The notes beneath the pieces are model-generated. The model was given only the letters and a program-made list of their open reading frames with translations. It made no database searches and had not been told where the DNA came from. A program made the position numbers and the translations under genes. A DNA stretch of 64,000 nucleotides from Granulibacter bethesdensis (GTDB taxonomy: Bacteria > Pseudomonadota > Alphaproteobacteria > Acetobacterales > Acetobacteraceae): contig NZ_CP018194.1 in assembly GCF_001889545.1 (NCBI RefSeq), positions 744,001-808,000 of the forward strand. Reading direction: 5' to 3'. Below are positions 47,341 to 55,672 of the stretch, piece after piece. The stretch's first letter is position 1; each line of letters opens with the position of its first letter.

Positions 47341-47903
47341 GTGGTCGGAACTGCCTGCTTCCGGCCCGGATAGCATGCGGCATGGTGGTGGGGCATGGTT
47401 CTGACAAGCTTGCCGGTCCGGTCCGCGGGAGGGAACTGCTGGTCAGTTTTGCGGTGTTACCGCTTTGTCTGATCATTGGCGGATTGCTCAGACTGTATGA
47501 TGTAAGGTCAGGAGCCGTCACACTCCCGCCCGGCATTTCGACAGGGCATATGTTGGCGGCGCATGTCCTGCTGCTGATGCTGGCGTGGCTGGGTTATCTG
47601 GCTCTGTCCTACGAACTGGCAGGCGTGGCGGAGCGGCGGGCACAATGGCCGCGTTTCGTCATGGTCATCAACTGGGTGTTTCTGATCCAGTATGTCATGA
47701 CCGCCATCAGCTATGTGCCGCAGCTTCTGCACTGGCCGTCCTTGCTGATACAGCTTGCCGCACTCTGCTTCGGCGGCTGGGCGTTGTGGGTCGAGTGGTT
47801 CGCAACCCGGAATACTCTGGGCCTGCCAGGACTCGCTGCCGCCGGGCTGGTGGCGCTGGATACGATGCTGTCTGTCGGCCTGGTGGCTATGGCGCCCGGC
47901 TGA
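47337..47903 (+). CDS. Second membrane protein of unknown function
   Basis: A 188-residue protein from a GTG at 47337 that overlaps the previous stop by 4 bases; an ATG at 47382 is an alternative. Four hydrophobic segments are seen (LLVSFAVLPLCLIIGGLL, MLAAHVLLLMLAWLGYLAL, FVMVINWVFLIQYVMTAI, and LLIQLAALCFGGWALWVEWF) with short loops. No family is recognised. It is the same size class as its neighbour and probably a partner. It runs tail-to-tail into truA, with the stops adjacent. Confidence 0.7.
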   Translation: MSGRNCLLPARIACGMVVGHGSDKLAGPVRGRELLVSFAVLPLCLIIGGLLRLYDVRSGAVTLPPGISTGHMLAAHVLLLMLAWLGYLALSYELAGVAERRAQWPRFVMVINWVFLIQYVMTAISYVPQLLHWPSLLIQLAALCFGGWALWVEWFATRNTLGLPGLAAAGLVALDTMLSVGLVAMAPG

Positions 47904-48722
47904 TCACGTAAACGGGTCCTGTTCATAGACTACTCCGGTCAGGGCCAGCCCGTCCGGTGGTGCGGTTGGTCCGGCTTTGGCGCGGTCACAGGCAGCAAGC
48001 GCAGCGGAAATATGCTCTGCTGTCCAGCGTCCGTCGCCGACCAGTTTCAGCGTTCCCACCATGTTGCGTACCTGATGATGCAGGAAGCTGCGGGCTTCTG
48101 CGATGATGCTGATGATATCGCCATTACGGCGCACATCCAGCCGGTCGAGAGTGCGCAGCGGGCTTTTGGCCTGACAAGCTGCGGCACGGAATGAGGTGAA
48201 ATCGTGACGCCCCAGCAGATGCTTGGCCGCACTATCCATGGCATCGGCATCCAGCGGCTGGGCAACGTGCCAGACGCGCCCTTCCATCAGCGCTGGCCGC
48301 GCACGGCGGTTGAGAATCAGGTAACGATAGGATCGGCCAATCGCTGAAAAACGGGCATTCCAGCCTTCCGGTGCGTAGGCAGCCTCCAGAATCGCCACCG
48401 GGTAAGGCTTCATATGGAAGTTCAGGGCTTCCCGTACGCGCTCAGGGGGAAATCGGGTGGGAAGGTCTATCTGCGCGACCTGAGCCTCCGCATGCACCCC
48501 CGCATCGGTGCGACCCGCGACGATACTGGCGACCGCCTGGTCCTGTGCCAGCCTGGCAGCAGCCTTTTCCAGCACCCATTGCACGGAAACTGGCCGTCCC
48601 TGATCCACTGCGCTGTCATCCGTGCCCTGTCGCTGCCAGCCGATGAAGGGGGTGCCATCATACTCGATCCGCAGCGCGTAGCGGGTCCATCCGGGTGGTG
48701 GCTCAGGAAAACCCATGCTCAT
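47904..48722 (-). CDS. truA: tRNA pseudouridine(38-40) synthase TruA
   Basis: Makes pseudouridine at positions 38-40 of the anticodon stem-loop. Visible are [15 protein letters not shown], the catalytic Asp motif [47 protein letters not shown] and [14 protein letters not shown]. The ATG at 48722 (or 48716) lies inside the end of fmt, a 20-base overlap, giving 272 residues. It is last in the def-fmt-truA run. Confidence 0.95.
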   Translation of the reverse strand: MSMGFPEPPPGWTRYALRIEYDGTPFIGWQRQGTDDSAVDQGRPVSVQWVLEKAAARLAQDQAVASIVAGRTDAGVHAEAQVAQIDLPTRFPPERVREALNFHMKPYPVAILEAAYAPEGWNARFSAIGRSYRYLILNRRARPALMEGRVWHVAQPLDADAMDSAAKHLLGRHDFTSFRAAACQAKSPLRTLDRLDVRRNGDIISIIAEARSFLHHQVRNMVGTLKLVGDGRWTAEHISAALAACDRAKAGPTAPPDGLALTGVVYEQDPFT

Positions 48723-49635
48723 CCAGCCTGATTCCCGCCGGCAGTTGATGGCCCCGCAGGAACGCGGCGGCATCCAGCGCCGGGCGGCCCGGTTTCTGTA
48801 CCTTGTCCAGGCAAAGCGCACCTTCACCACAGGCGATCAGCAACCTGTCATCTCCGGTGCCGATCACGGTGCCGGGTATGCCGGACGCCTCTGTCACCGC
48901 ATGGGCCGCGAGAATCTTCAGGCCACCACTGAATGTTCCCGGCCATGGATTGAGCGCCCGCACGCGCCTTGCCAGCACGGCGGCAGGCTGGGACCAGTCC
49001 AGCATGCCGTCAGCGCGGCTCAGCTTGGGGGCATAGCAGGCAAGGGTATCATCCTGACTCTCGCCGTCCGGCCGGGTCTCCAGCACATGCAGGATCGCTT
49101 CGGCGCCCGCTGCGGCAAGGGCATCATGCAGTTCTGGCGTGGTGGTGGTTTCGGTGATCGGTACGGCGCGCTTCAGCAGCATCGGACCGGTGTCGAGCCC
49201 TTCTTCCATGCGCATGATGGTAACGCCGCTTTCGGTATCGCCCGCCAGAATAGCGCTCTGGATCGGAGAGGCGCCACGCCAGCGCGGCAGCAGGCTGGCA
49301 TGAATGTTCAGGCAACCGCGCTTCGGCGTATCCAGCATCACCCGGGGCAGGATCAGCCCGTAGGCCGCCACCACGGCAGCGTCGAGGTTCAGCGCCCGGA
49401 AAGCCTCATGCTCATCAGGGGCATTTTTCAGCCGTGACGGGTGGCGGACTTCCAGCCCCAGCGCCTCCGCAGCGCGATGGACGGGGCAGGGGGTCAGGCG
49501 GTGGCCTCGCCCTGCCGGACGCGGGGGCTGGGTATAGACGGCGGCAATGTGGTGTCCCGCCTGATGCAGGGCATGCAGTGCGGGGACTGAAAAATCCGGA
49601 CTGCCCATGAAGGCGAGGGTCAGACGTTCCGCCAT
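48703..49635 (-). CDS. fmt: Methionyl-tRNA formyltransferase Fmt
   Basis: Formylates initiator Met-tRNA. The 310-residue protein begins with [17 protein letters not shown], and carries the formyl-folate site [28 protein letters not shown] and the C-terminal anticodon/OB domain with [12 protein letters not shown]. It starts 9 bases after the def stop and overlaps truA by 20 bases, the common def-fmt pairing of adding and later removing the formyl group. Confidence 0.96.
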   Translation of the reverse strand: MAERLTLAFMGSPDFSVPALHALHQAGHHIAAVYTQPPRPAGRGHRLTPCPVHRAAEALGLEVRHPSRLKNAPDEHEAFRALNLDAAVVAAYGLILPRVMLDTPKRGCLNIHASLLPRWRGASPIQSAILAGDTESGVTIMRMEEGLDTGPMLLKRAVPITETTTTPELHDALAAAGAEAILHVLETRPDGESQDDTLACYAPKLSRADGMLDWSQPAAVLARRVRALNPWPGTFSGGLKILAAHAVTEASGIPGTVIGTGDDRLLIACGEGALCLDKVQKPGRPALDAAAFLRGHQLPAGIRLDEHGFS

Positions 49636-49644
49636 GGCGCTGGC

Positions 49645-50181
49645 TCAGCCCCCGCTGTTCTGGCGCTGCTCCTTGGCAAGGCGGCGCATCAGCATATTGC
49701 GTTTCAGGGTCGAGAGATGATCCACGAACAGAATGCCGTCCAGATGGTCGATCTCATGCTGGATGCAGGTGGCGAGGAGGTCGTCAGCCTCCATTTCTCG
49801 TCTGCTGCCATCGAGATCCTCATAGCGCAGCTTGATCCGTGCCGGACGGGTGACATCTGCATACTGGTTGGGCAGGGACAGGCACCCCTCTTCACGGGTG
49901 GCCATTTCCTCGCTGCGGGCAATAATTTCCGGATTGATCAGCACCAGCGGTGCTTTCTGATCATCCGGGGACACATCCACCACTGCCAGCCGCAACAGAC
50001 TATCAATCTGCGGTGCGGCAAGGCCGATGCCGGGAGCTTTGTACATCGTCGCGAACATGCGTGGCACCAGATCACGTATGAGAGAGGCATCTCCGGCCGT
50101 GACGGGGCGGGCGCGTGTTTTCAGCGTCTTGTGCGGAGCAATAAGGATGGGCAGCAGCTCTGCCGTGCGGGTCTCTGACAT
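49645..50181 (-). CDS. def: Peptide deformylase Def
   Basis: Iron/zinc hydrolase that removes N-formyl groups from new proteins. All three family motifs are present: GIGLAAPQ, EEGCLSLP and QHEIDHLDG. The ATG at 50181 gives 178 residues; the open frame to 50262 adds residues unlike the family. First in def-fmt-truA and divergent from the Hsp20 gene 169 bases away. Confidence 0.96.
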   Translation of the reverse strand: MSETRTAELLPILIAPHKTLKTRARPVTAGDASLIRDLVPRMFATMYKAPGIGLAAPQIDSLLRLAVVDVSPDDQKAPLVLINPEIIARSEEMATREEGCLSLPNQYADVTRPARIKLRYEDLDGSRREMEADDLLATCIQHEIDHLDGILFVDHLSTLKRNMLMRRLAKEQRQNSGG

Positions 50182-50349
50182 GAAGGTGATGTAGCGATGC
50201 CATGCCCCTGTCGGCAAGCGCCGTCCTGCTGGTGAGCCCTGGAAAAAAGTCGCCTCTTGCAAGACAGCCTCGTCCTGCCGACATACTATCAGCGGGCAGT
50301 GCCGGAATGGGCTGCTTTTAATGCTTCGCTCACGTCAGAGGAGGCCGGT

Positions 50350-50805
50350 GTGTCAACCCGACTGTTCACTTCCCCCATGTTTCTGGGGTTCGATCATCTG
50401 GAACAAATGCTGGAACGTGCATCCAAAAACACGTCAGACGGCTATCCTCCCTATAATATCGAGCAGTTCAGTCAGGCAGAACTCCGTATCACTCTTGCAG
50501 TGGCCGGATTCAGCATGGACGAGTTGCAGATCACGCAGGAGGATAACCAGCTCGTCATTCGCGGGCGTCAGGCCGACGACAGTCAGGGTCGGGTTTTCCT
50601 GCATCGCGGCATCGCTGCCAGACAGTTCCAGCGTGCCTTCGTGCTCGCCGAGGGAATTGAGATTAAAGGCGCCTGGATGGATAACGGGTTGCTGCATATT
50701 GATATTGCGAGGCCTCAGCCGGAGACAAAAATCCGCACCATTCCCATCCGTAGCCCCAGCGCACCCGTTGCCCCTATTGTCGAGCGTATTTCGAACGGAC
50801 AATAA
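50350..50805 (+). CDS. Small heat-shock protein, Hsp20/IbpA family
   Basis: ATP-independent chaperone that holds unfolding proteins. The start is a GTG at 50350 with AGAGGAGG 5 bases upstream, which yields the typical N-terminus MSTRLFTSPMFLGFDHLEQM and 151 residues; the ORF opens at 50257 but that part is not family-like. The alpha-crystallin domain (about residues 35-125) shows YPPYNIEQ, RITLAVAGFSMDEL, LVIRGRQ and the AGIEIKGAWMDNGLLHIDI-like end. The C-terminal IPI motif (TIPIRS) for oligomer contacts is present. The DUF1150 gene follows. Confidence 0.93.
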   Translation: MSTRLFTSPMFLGFDHLEQMLERASKNTSDGYPPYNIEQFSQAELRITLAVAGFSMDELQITQEDNQLVIRGRQADDSQGRVFLHRGIAARQFQRAFVLAEGIEIKGAWMDNGLLHIDIARPQPETKIRTIPIRSPSAPVAPIVERISNGQ

Positions 50806-50943
50806 GTGCGATCCGGGATAACCTTGAAAACCAACTATTTTATTGACTGCAAAGTTGGTTGAGAAATGATCGCGTGCAAAACGTCTTCAAATCGGATTGA
50901 CTGATCAGGCTGCTGTGTTGGCAGAATATTCAGGAGCATTCAA

Positions 50944-51219
50944 ATGGCTCATCCCAGTTTTCGCCCCAGCCGTGATATTCCGGCAGATTCCATGATGTCG
51001 GACACCACTGGCATGTTCGATATTCGCCGTATCTCACCCAAGGAACTCGCAATGCTTGGTGTTTCTCAGGTTGCTTATATCAAGCCAGTTATTGTTGATG
51101 GAAATTCACTTTTTTCCATTCATGCTGCCGATGGCACCGCTATGGCGCTGGCCGAGGAGTGTGCTGCGGCTTTTGAAGCCATTCAGGATCACGATATGAT
51201 ACCGACTTACATTCATTGA
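50944..51219 (+). CDS. DUF1150 family protein
   Basis: A 91-residue protein of the DUF1150 family, commonly found next to Hsp20 genes in alphaproteobacteria. Visible are ISPKELAMLGVSQVAYIKPV and FSIHAADGTAMALAEE near the C-terminus. Its role is unknown; the neighbour suggests protein stress. CAGGAG lies about 6 bases before the ATG. An 8-bp inverted repeat (AACCAACT/AGTTGGTT, 50829-50860) lies in the 138-base gap after Hsp20. A terminator follows. Confidence 0.9.
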   Translation: MAHPSFRPSRDIPADSMMSDTTGMFDIRRISPKELAMLGVSQVAYIKPVIVDGNSLFSIHAADGTAMALAEECAAAFEAIQDHDMIPTYIH

Positions 51220-51254
51220 TCACAATCAACCGGATTGATTTCCAATCTGATTTC

Positions 51255-51290
51255 AAAAAAAGGGCGCTCCTGCAAGGGCGCCCTTTTTTA
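51255..51290 (+). terminator. Terminator after the DUF1150 gene
   Basis: AAAAAAGGGCGC pairs with GCGCCCTTTTTT around a TCCTGCAAGG loop, a typical A-tract/T-tract hairpin able to act in both directions. Confidence 0.9.
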
Positions 51291-51332
51291 TGCACGGGCA
51301 TGGTGCCGCGGATTTGATCTGGTGTGTTGATG

Positions 51333-51360
51333 AAAAAAGCCCCGCGTTTGACGCGGGGCA
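51333..51360 (-). terminator. Terminator after hpf
   Basis: Read leftward: GCCCCGCGT and ACGCGGGGC form a 9-bp stem around a short CAA-type loop, followed by TTTTTTC. It closes the leftward rpoN-hpf transcript directly after hpf. Confidence 0.9.
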
Positions 51361-51387
51361 TCTTTATGAGCGTAGGAAAGAATATAT

Positions 51388-51993
51388 TCAGCCGGGATTG
51401 CCTGACTGCGTATCAATCCAGCCGACATGTCCATCCGTGCGTCGATAGACAACGTTAAGAGTGCCAGTGGCGCTGTTGCGGAACATCATAACCGGCTGAT
51501 CCGCGAGGTCCATGCGCATCACGGCATCCCGTACCGTAAGGATATTAATGTCAGTTGGCGCCTCGGCCACTACCGTGGCGTATGTTTCTGAAAGAGCGTC
51601 ATCATGCTTGGCCGGAGCTTCGGGGGCAGCGCTTTCATCTTCCTCGCGCAGAATATATTCCCGCGCCAGCTCTGGTTTTTTGCGATGAGTCATATCCCGC
51701 GCATGTGCGTTCATACGGCGGCGATAACGGCGCAGGCGTTTGGCAATATGTTCGGCGGCATCATCGAAAGCACCATTTGCGTCAGCGGCTTCGCCTTCGC
51801 CACGCAGGACCAGGCCTCGTCCTGCATGCAGATTGATATCACAGATGAAAAAACTGCGCAGGCGGCTGAAGGTGACTTGAGCCTCCAGCGCCTGATCAAA
51901 GTATTTTCGGCTGATGGTATCGAGCTGACTGGCAACGCGCTCCTGCAGGGCGTCGGATAGATCGATCTGCTTGCCGGAAACCGTAATATGCAT
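51388..51993 (-). CDS. hpf: Long-form ribosome hibernation promoting factor HPF
   Basis: Binds 70S ribosomes in stationary phase and, in its long form, pairs them into 100S dimers. The N-terminal S30AE domain starts MHITVSGKQIDLSDAL with the ATG at 51993 and includes RLRSFFICDINLHAGRGL. A linker rich in Glu and Ala (about residues 115-145) joins the C-terminal dimerisation domain (VRDAVMRMDLADQPVMMFRN, GHVGWID). At 201 residues it is the long form. It lies downstream of rpoN, as often seen, but the usual next gene ptsN is absent. Confidence 0.93.
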   Translation of the reverse strand: MHITVSGKQIDLSDALQERVASQLDTISRKYFDQALEAQVTFSRLRSFFICDINLHAGRGLVLRGEGEAADANGAFDDAAEHIAKRLRRYRRRMNAHARDMTHRKKPELAREYILREEDESAAPEAPAKHDDALSETYATVVAEAPTDINILTVRDAVMRMDLADQPVMMFRNSATGTLNVVYRRTDGHVGWIDTQSGNPG

Positions 51994-52114
51994 GTTTCTA
52001 ACCTCGATCAGCCAGTGTCTCCAGTTCCGTCTCCGGAATTGGCGAGTTCTGGCCAATGGGCTGACGAAACCGCGGGTGGATGTGTTCCGCCTCAAGAAAT
52101 AGCAATCAACCCAA

Positions 52115-53692
52115 TCAGGCCAGTATCGCTTTCTCCCTTTTGCGCTGCACCGAACTGGGGATGCGCAGCGCTTCCCGGTATTTGGCCACTGTTCTGCGGG
52201 CGATGTCTATACCCTCCTGTTTCAAATGTGTGACCAGGGCGTCATCGGAGAGGATATCGCTGGCTGGTTCCTGATCAATCAGCGTTCTGATGCGGTGGCG
52301 AATGGCTTCTGCACTGACATTTTCCCCATCTGTACCGCTGATCGCGGTGGTGAAGAAATATTTCAGTTCCAGCGTTCCACGAGGGGTGGCGATGTATTTA
52401 TTGGCAGTGACCCGGCTGACGGTGCTTTCATGCATGTCCACCGCCTCTGCGATATCCCGCAGGATCAGGGGCTTCAGGTGGCTGACGCCGTGGCGGAAAA
52501 AAGCCTGCTGCTGTCGGACGATCTCCGCGGACACGCGCAGAATGGTCTGCGCCCTTTGTTGAAGGGATTTCACCAGCCAGTGAGCGGTATTTAATTTTTC
52601 ATTGATAAAGGAGCGATCATCCCGGCTCATCGACCGGCGGGCGAGTCGGAGATGGCTGCCCATATTCACCAGCACGCGGGGCATCGTGTCGGGGTTCAGC
52701 TCGATCAGCCAGTCGCCGGCAATCGCGGCATCCAACAGCAGCGGGGCGGAGAGCTGATCATCATCATCATTGCGGGCAGTGGCGGGGCGGCGGGACATCA
52801 GCACGTCCGGGATCATGGTCTGGGGCAGATCAGAGTCGAAGCCGGCACCTGGTTTGGGGTTACAGCGTTTGATATCGGCGATCATGCCCGCCAGATCTTC
52901 CGCATCCACCCCGCACAGGCTCATCAATCGCCGGTGATTCCGCTGGGCCAGCAGATCGAGATGCTCCAGCAGAATGGCCATGGCGGGGTCATAGCGGTTG
53001 AAGGCCTGCAACTGTGTTGTCAGACATTCTTTCAGATCCACACAGAACAGCCCCGGTGGATCGAAATGGCGCATTGCCGTGCGAATGGTTTCCAGGTGAG
53101 GCAGGGTGCAGTTCAGGGCCTGGGCAATCGCGGCGGGGGGCATGGTCAGCCGGCCTGCCGCATCAAGCACGGCTATCAGATGTGCACCGATCAGCCGGTC
53201 CTGTGGGCTTGCAAAACACAGACGCAGTTGCTCGGCCAATTGCTCCCTCAGGCTGGGCCGGTATTCAAGTCGCTGGCTGATGACGTCGAACGGGTTGTTA
53301 TCGAAAGACTCTGTGCGGTTGCTGGCTGATTGGCTGGAAAGAAAAGGGGAGGTTTCTCCCGGATCGTCGTAGAGGGAGCCAGGGTCGACATCCAGGGGGC
53401 TGCCATCGGATATCAATCGGTCGGAACTGGCGGCTTGGGCGCTATCGAGAAAATCCGGTTCCGGTCCGGTCTGATCAGGGGCTGGCCGTTCCTGGGTCAG
53501 ATCCGTGCTTTCATCGCGCTCCAGCAGAGGATTACGCTCCAGCTCCTCCTCGATAAAGGCGGCTACTTCCATATTGTTGAACTGCAGCAGCTTGATAGCC
53601 TGACGCAGCTGGGGCGTCATCACCAGAGACTGGGACTGGCGAAGATCAAGCCGGGGGCCGATGCCCGTGCCGTAAGCTGAGCCAAGCGCCAT
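52115..53692 (-). CDS. rpoN: RNA polymerase sigma-54 factor RpoN
   Basis: Sigma factor that reads -24/-12 promoters and needs enhancer-binding ATPases. Region I is seen at LDLRQSQSLVMTPQLRQAIKLLQFNN, followed by an acidic region II with DES and ERPAPDQTGPEP. The core-binding and DNA-binding parts follow, with the helix-turn-helix near AVDMHESTVSRVTANKY and the RpoN box ARRTVAKYRE at the C-terminus. The ATG at 53692 (MALGSAYG) fits better than 53728. Two tandem -24/-12 matches lie 68-107 bases upstream of its start. hpf follows after 121 bases. Confidence 0.95.
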   Translation of the reverse strand: MALGSAYGTGIGPRLDLRQSQSLVMTPQLRQAIKLLQFNNMEVAAFIEEELERNPLLERDESTDLTQERPAPDQTGPEPDFLDSAQAASSDRLISDGSPLDVDPGSLYDDPGETSPFLSSQSASNRTESFDNNPFDVISQRLEYRPSLREQLAEQLRLCFASPQDRLIGAHLIAVLDAAGRLTMPPAAIAQALNCTLPHLETIRTAMRHFDPPGLFCVDLKECLTTQLQAFNRYDPAMAILLEHLDLLAQRNHRRLMSLCGVDAEDLAGMIADIKRCNPKPGAGFDSDLPQTMIPDVLMSRRPATARNDDDDQLSAPLLLDAAIAGDWLIELNPDTMPRVLVNMGSHLRLARRSMSRDDRSFINEKLNTAHWLVKSLQQRAQTILRVSAEIVRQQQAFFRHGVSHLKPLILRDIAEAVDMHESTVSRVTANKYIATPRGTLELKYFFTTAISGTDGENVSAEAIRHRIRTLIDQEPASDILSDDALVTHLKQEGIDIARRTVAKYREALRIPSSVQRKREKAILA

Positions 53693-53759
53693 GCGGCGAG
53701 TGCCTTTTCCCGAACAGAACGATATCAAAATATCGCAAGACTGTCCGGGCTGCCAAGAA

Positions 53760-53799
53760 GATGGCCCGAGATTTGCATTGATGGCCTGAGATTTGCATC
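53760..53799 (+). promoter_or_regulatory. Two tandem sigma-54 (-24/-12) promoter matches upstream of rpoN
   Basis: A 20-base unit is repeated head-to-tail with two differences (53760-53779, 53780-53799). Each copy carries GG and GC dinucleotides exactly 10 bases apart: TGGCCCG-AGAT-TTGCA at 53762-53777 and TGGCCTG-AGAT-TTGCA at 53782-53797. Against the consensus YTGGCACGRNNNTTGCW the first misses two positions and the second three. Both read rightward, away from rpoN and toward the 3' end of lptB. They may let sigma-54 repress its own gene or start an RNA antisense to lptB. Confidence 0.6.
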
Positions 53800-53861
53800 A
53801 GCCGCGGCGAAAATGTCACCCTGCCAAAAAGGATCTCTTCCGAGGCGGATACGCGATCAGA

Positions 53862-54704
53862 TCAGAGAGAGAAACTCTCACCCAGATAGACGCGGCGGAC
53901 GCCTTCATGCTGCACCACTTCATAAGGGGCGCCTTCCATCAGCAGCTGTCCACCATGCAGGATATAAGCGCGATCAATGACTTCCAGTGTTTCACGCACG
54001 TTGTGGTCCGTGATCAGCACGCCAATCCCGCGCTGCTTCAGATGACCAACCAGATCACGGATTTCGCCCACTGCGATGGGGTCAATGCCTGCAAGCGGCT
54101 CGTCCAGCAGGATATAGCCGGGCTGGGTCGCCAGGGCTCGGGCAATTTCCAGTCGGCGTCGTTCTCCGCCCGACAGGGCCAGGGCGGGAGTACGCCGCAG
54201 ATGGCCGATGCCGAACTCGGACAACAGCTCCGCGAGCATATGCTCGCGTGTGGTGCGGTTGCTTTCGACGACCTCCAGAGCGGCCATGATGTTCTGTTCG
54301 ACATTCAGCCCACGAAAGATGCTGGCTTCCTGCGGGAGGTAGCCGATGCCCAGACGGGCACGCCGATACATGGGCAGGCCGGTAATATCGCTGCCATCAA
54401 GCTGGATCGAGCCGGTATCAGGTCGCACGAGGCCGACGATCATATAGAAGGTGGTGGTTTTGCCGGCTCCGTTTGGTCCCAGCAGCCCCACAGCCTCGCC
54501 ACGTTGGACGAAGACCGAGACGTTCCGCACGACAGGGCGTTTCTTATAGGTTTTGCCAACACCGATGGCCGCAAGGCCATGCGTGATTTTAGCCGGATCG
54601 ACCCTCGGCTTGTATCCGCTCCCCTGTGACCCGTGATCATATCCGGAGGCAGAAGAGGGCTCTGCGGCAAGGCTGGAGGCAGAAGGTTGCTCGTTCATGC
54701 TCAT
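53862..54704 (-). CDS. lptB: LPS export ABC transporter ATPase LptB
   Basis: Cytoplasmic ATPase that powers extraction of lipopolysaccharide with LptFG. Walker A LGPNGAGKTTTFYM, signature LSGGERRRLEIARAL, Walker B YILLDEPLAGIDP, and the H-loop ITDHNV are all present. It has an N-terminal extension of about 40 residues, rich in Ser and Gly, compared with the usual ~240-residue protein; a later start at an internal codon cannot be excluded, but the ATG at 54704 overlaps the lptA stop by 4 bases. lptF and lptG are not in the window. Confidence 0.95.
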   Translation of the reverse strand: MSMNEQPSASSLAAEPSSASGYDHGSQGSGYKPRVDPAKITHGLAAIGVGKTYKKRPVVRNVSVFVQRGEAVGLLGPNGAGKTTTFYMIVGLVRPDTGSIQLDGSDITGLPMYRRARLGIGYLPQEASIFRGLNVEQNIMAALEVVESNRTTREHMLAELLSEFGIGHLRRTPALALSGGERRRLEIARALATQPGYILLDEPLAGIDPIAVGEIRDLVGHLKQRGIGVLITDHNVRETLEVIDRAYILHGGQLLMEGAPYEVVQHEGVRRVYLGESFSL

Positions 54705-55672
54705 CGCGTCTTGTCTTTTTTGGGCGCTGCTGAGGATGCAGGCTTTTCACTGCCCGTTTCAGTGGGGACGATCATGCCTTGCACGCGACTGTCCCGGGCA
54801 GAGAGCAGGGTTGAAATGCCCGTCTTCAAATTCACATCCGCAGCAGCTCCATTGACCTGATTCTGGCCGCGGGTGATGCGCACATGGCCGATCAGACGGG
54901 CAATGCCGGTATCCGGCACATAGACACCGCGATCGCCATAAGCTGTCTCCGTAGGGGTGCGGATCTCGACATTGCCGTAGGCCTCGGCGCGCTGGAGCTT
55001 GCCGGCCGCGGAAGCGGGATCAGTGCTTTTTTTCGCATCCTGGGCAGCGGGTTTGGGCTGTGAGGCAGCTTTCGCGTCCGGTGATTGCTCGGTGGTGTAG
55101 CCCACCAGGGTATCAGCCTTGATGCGTTTACCATCATTGGTTGTCAGCACGGCGTCGCCGCGTGCAACGGACATGTGCTTCTGCGCCCAGTATTCCAGAC
55201 TATCGCGGGCAGTCAGCACATCCTGCGGCGTGGTGAGTTTCAGCTTTTTCCCGGTCAACAGCAGAATGGCCTGATCCATGTCGTAGATTGCACGATCGCC
55301 CCAAGCCTGATCAGTGTCGGTGTAGATGTGAACGTTGCCGACAGCTTCCAACCGATAGATTTCGTTGGCACCGCTATCATCAGCCGGATTGGCGGAGGCT
55401 TTGGCGGGCGTGGGTGTGGCTGGCGTCTGGTCCGGGGTTTGTTTTTTTCTGTAATGGGCGATGAGCGTATCGGCGCGAACCGTTACATTGTCACGGATTG
55501 CCACGGCATTGCCGCGGGCCACGACTTCCTTTTCCTGCTGCCGCCAGTCGATTCCGTCCTGCGCCGTGACCTGCACCGGTCCGCCATGAGACAGATCAAG
55601 ACTCTGGGCCGAGGCGATGCAGGGCAGGCTGATCGCCAGCGCGGTGGTCAGAAGAACCGCACGAATAGTCAT
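54701..55672 (-). CDS. lptA: LPS transport periplasmic protein LptA (OstA) with linker insertions
   Basis: Forms the periplasmic bridge carrying lipopolysaccharide to the outer membrane. It has a signal peptide (MTIRAVLLTTALAISLPCIASA) and OstA jelly-roll strands (VQVTAQDGIDWRQQEKEVVARG, GNVHIYTDTDQAWGDRAIYD, VLTARDSLEYW, GHVRITRGQNQVNG). Two Pro/Ala-rich stretches, about residues 77-102 and 190-220, are inserted between strands, making it 323 residues against about 185 in E. coli. Overlaps of 4 bases join it to lptC and lptB. Confidence 0.92.
   Translation of the reverse strand: MTIRAVLLTTALAISLPCIASAQSLDLSHGGPVQVTAQDGIDWRQQEKEVVARGNAVAIRDNVTVRADTLIAHYRKKQTPDQTPATPTPAKASANPADDSGANEIYRLEAVGNVHIYTDTDQAWGDRAIYDMDQAILLLTGKKLKLTTPQDVLTARDSLEYWAQKHMSVARGDAVLTTNDGKRIKADTLVGYTTEQSPDAKAASQPKPAAQDAKKSTDPASAAGKLQRAEAYGNVEIRTPTETAYGDRGVYVPDTGIARLIGHVRITRGQNQVNGAAADVNLKTGISTLLSARDSRVQGMIVPTETGSEKPASSAAPKKDKTR

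Noticed and set aside
50256-50287. Heat-shock (RpoH-like) promoter for Hsp20: CTTG and CCGACATACT with an 18-base spacer
   Set aside because: Only the CTTG box is convincing; the -10 part matches the alphaproteobacterial consensus poorly.
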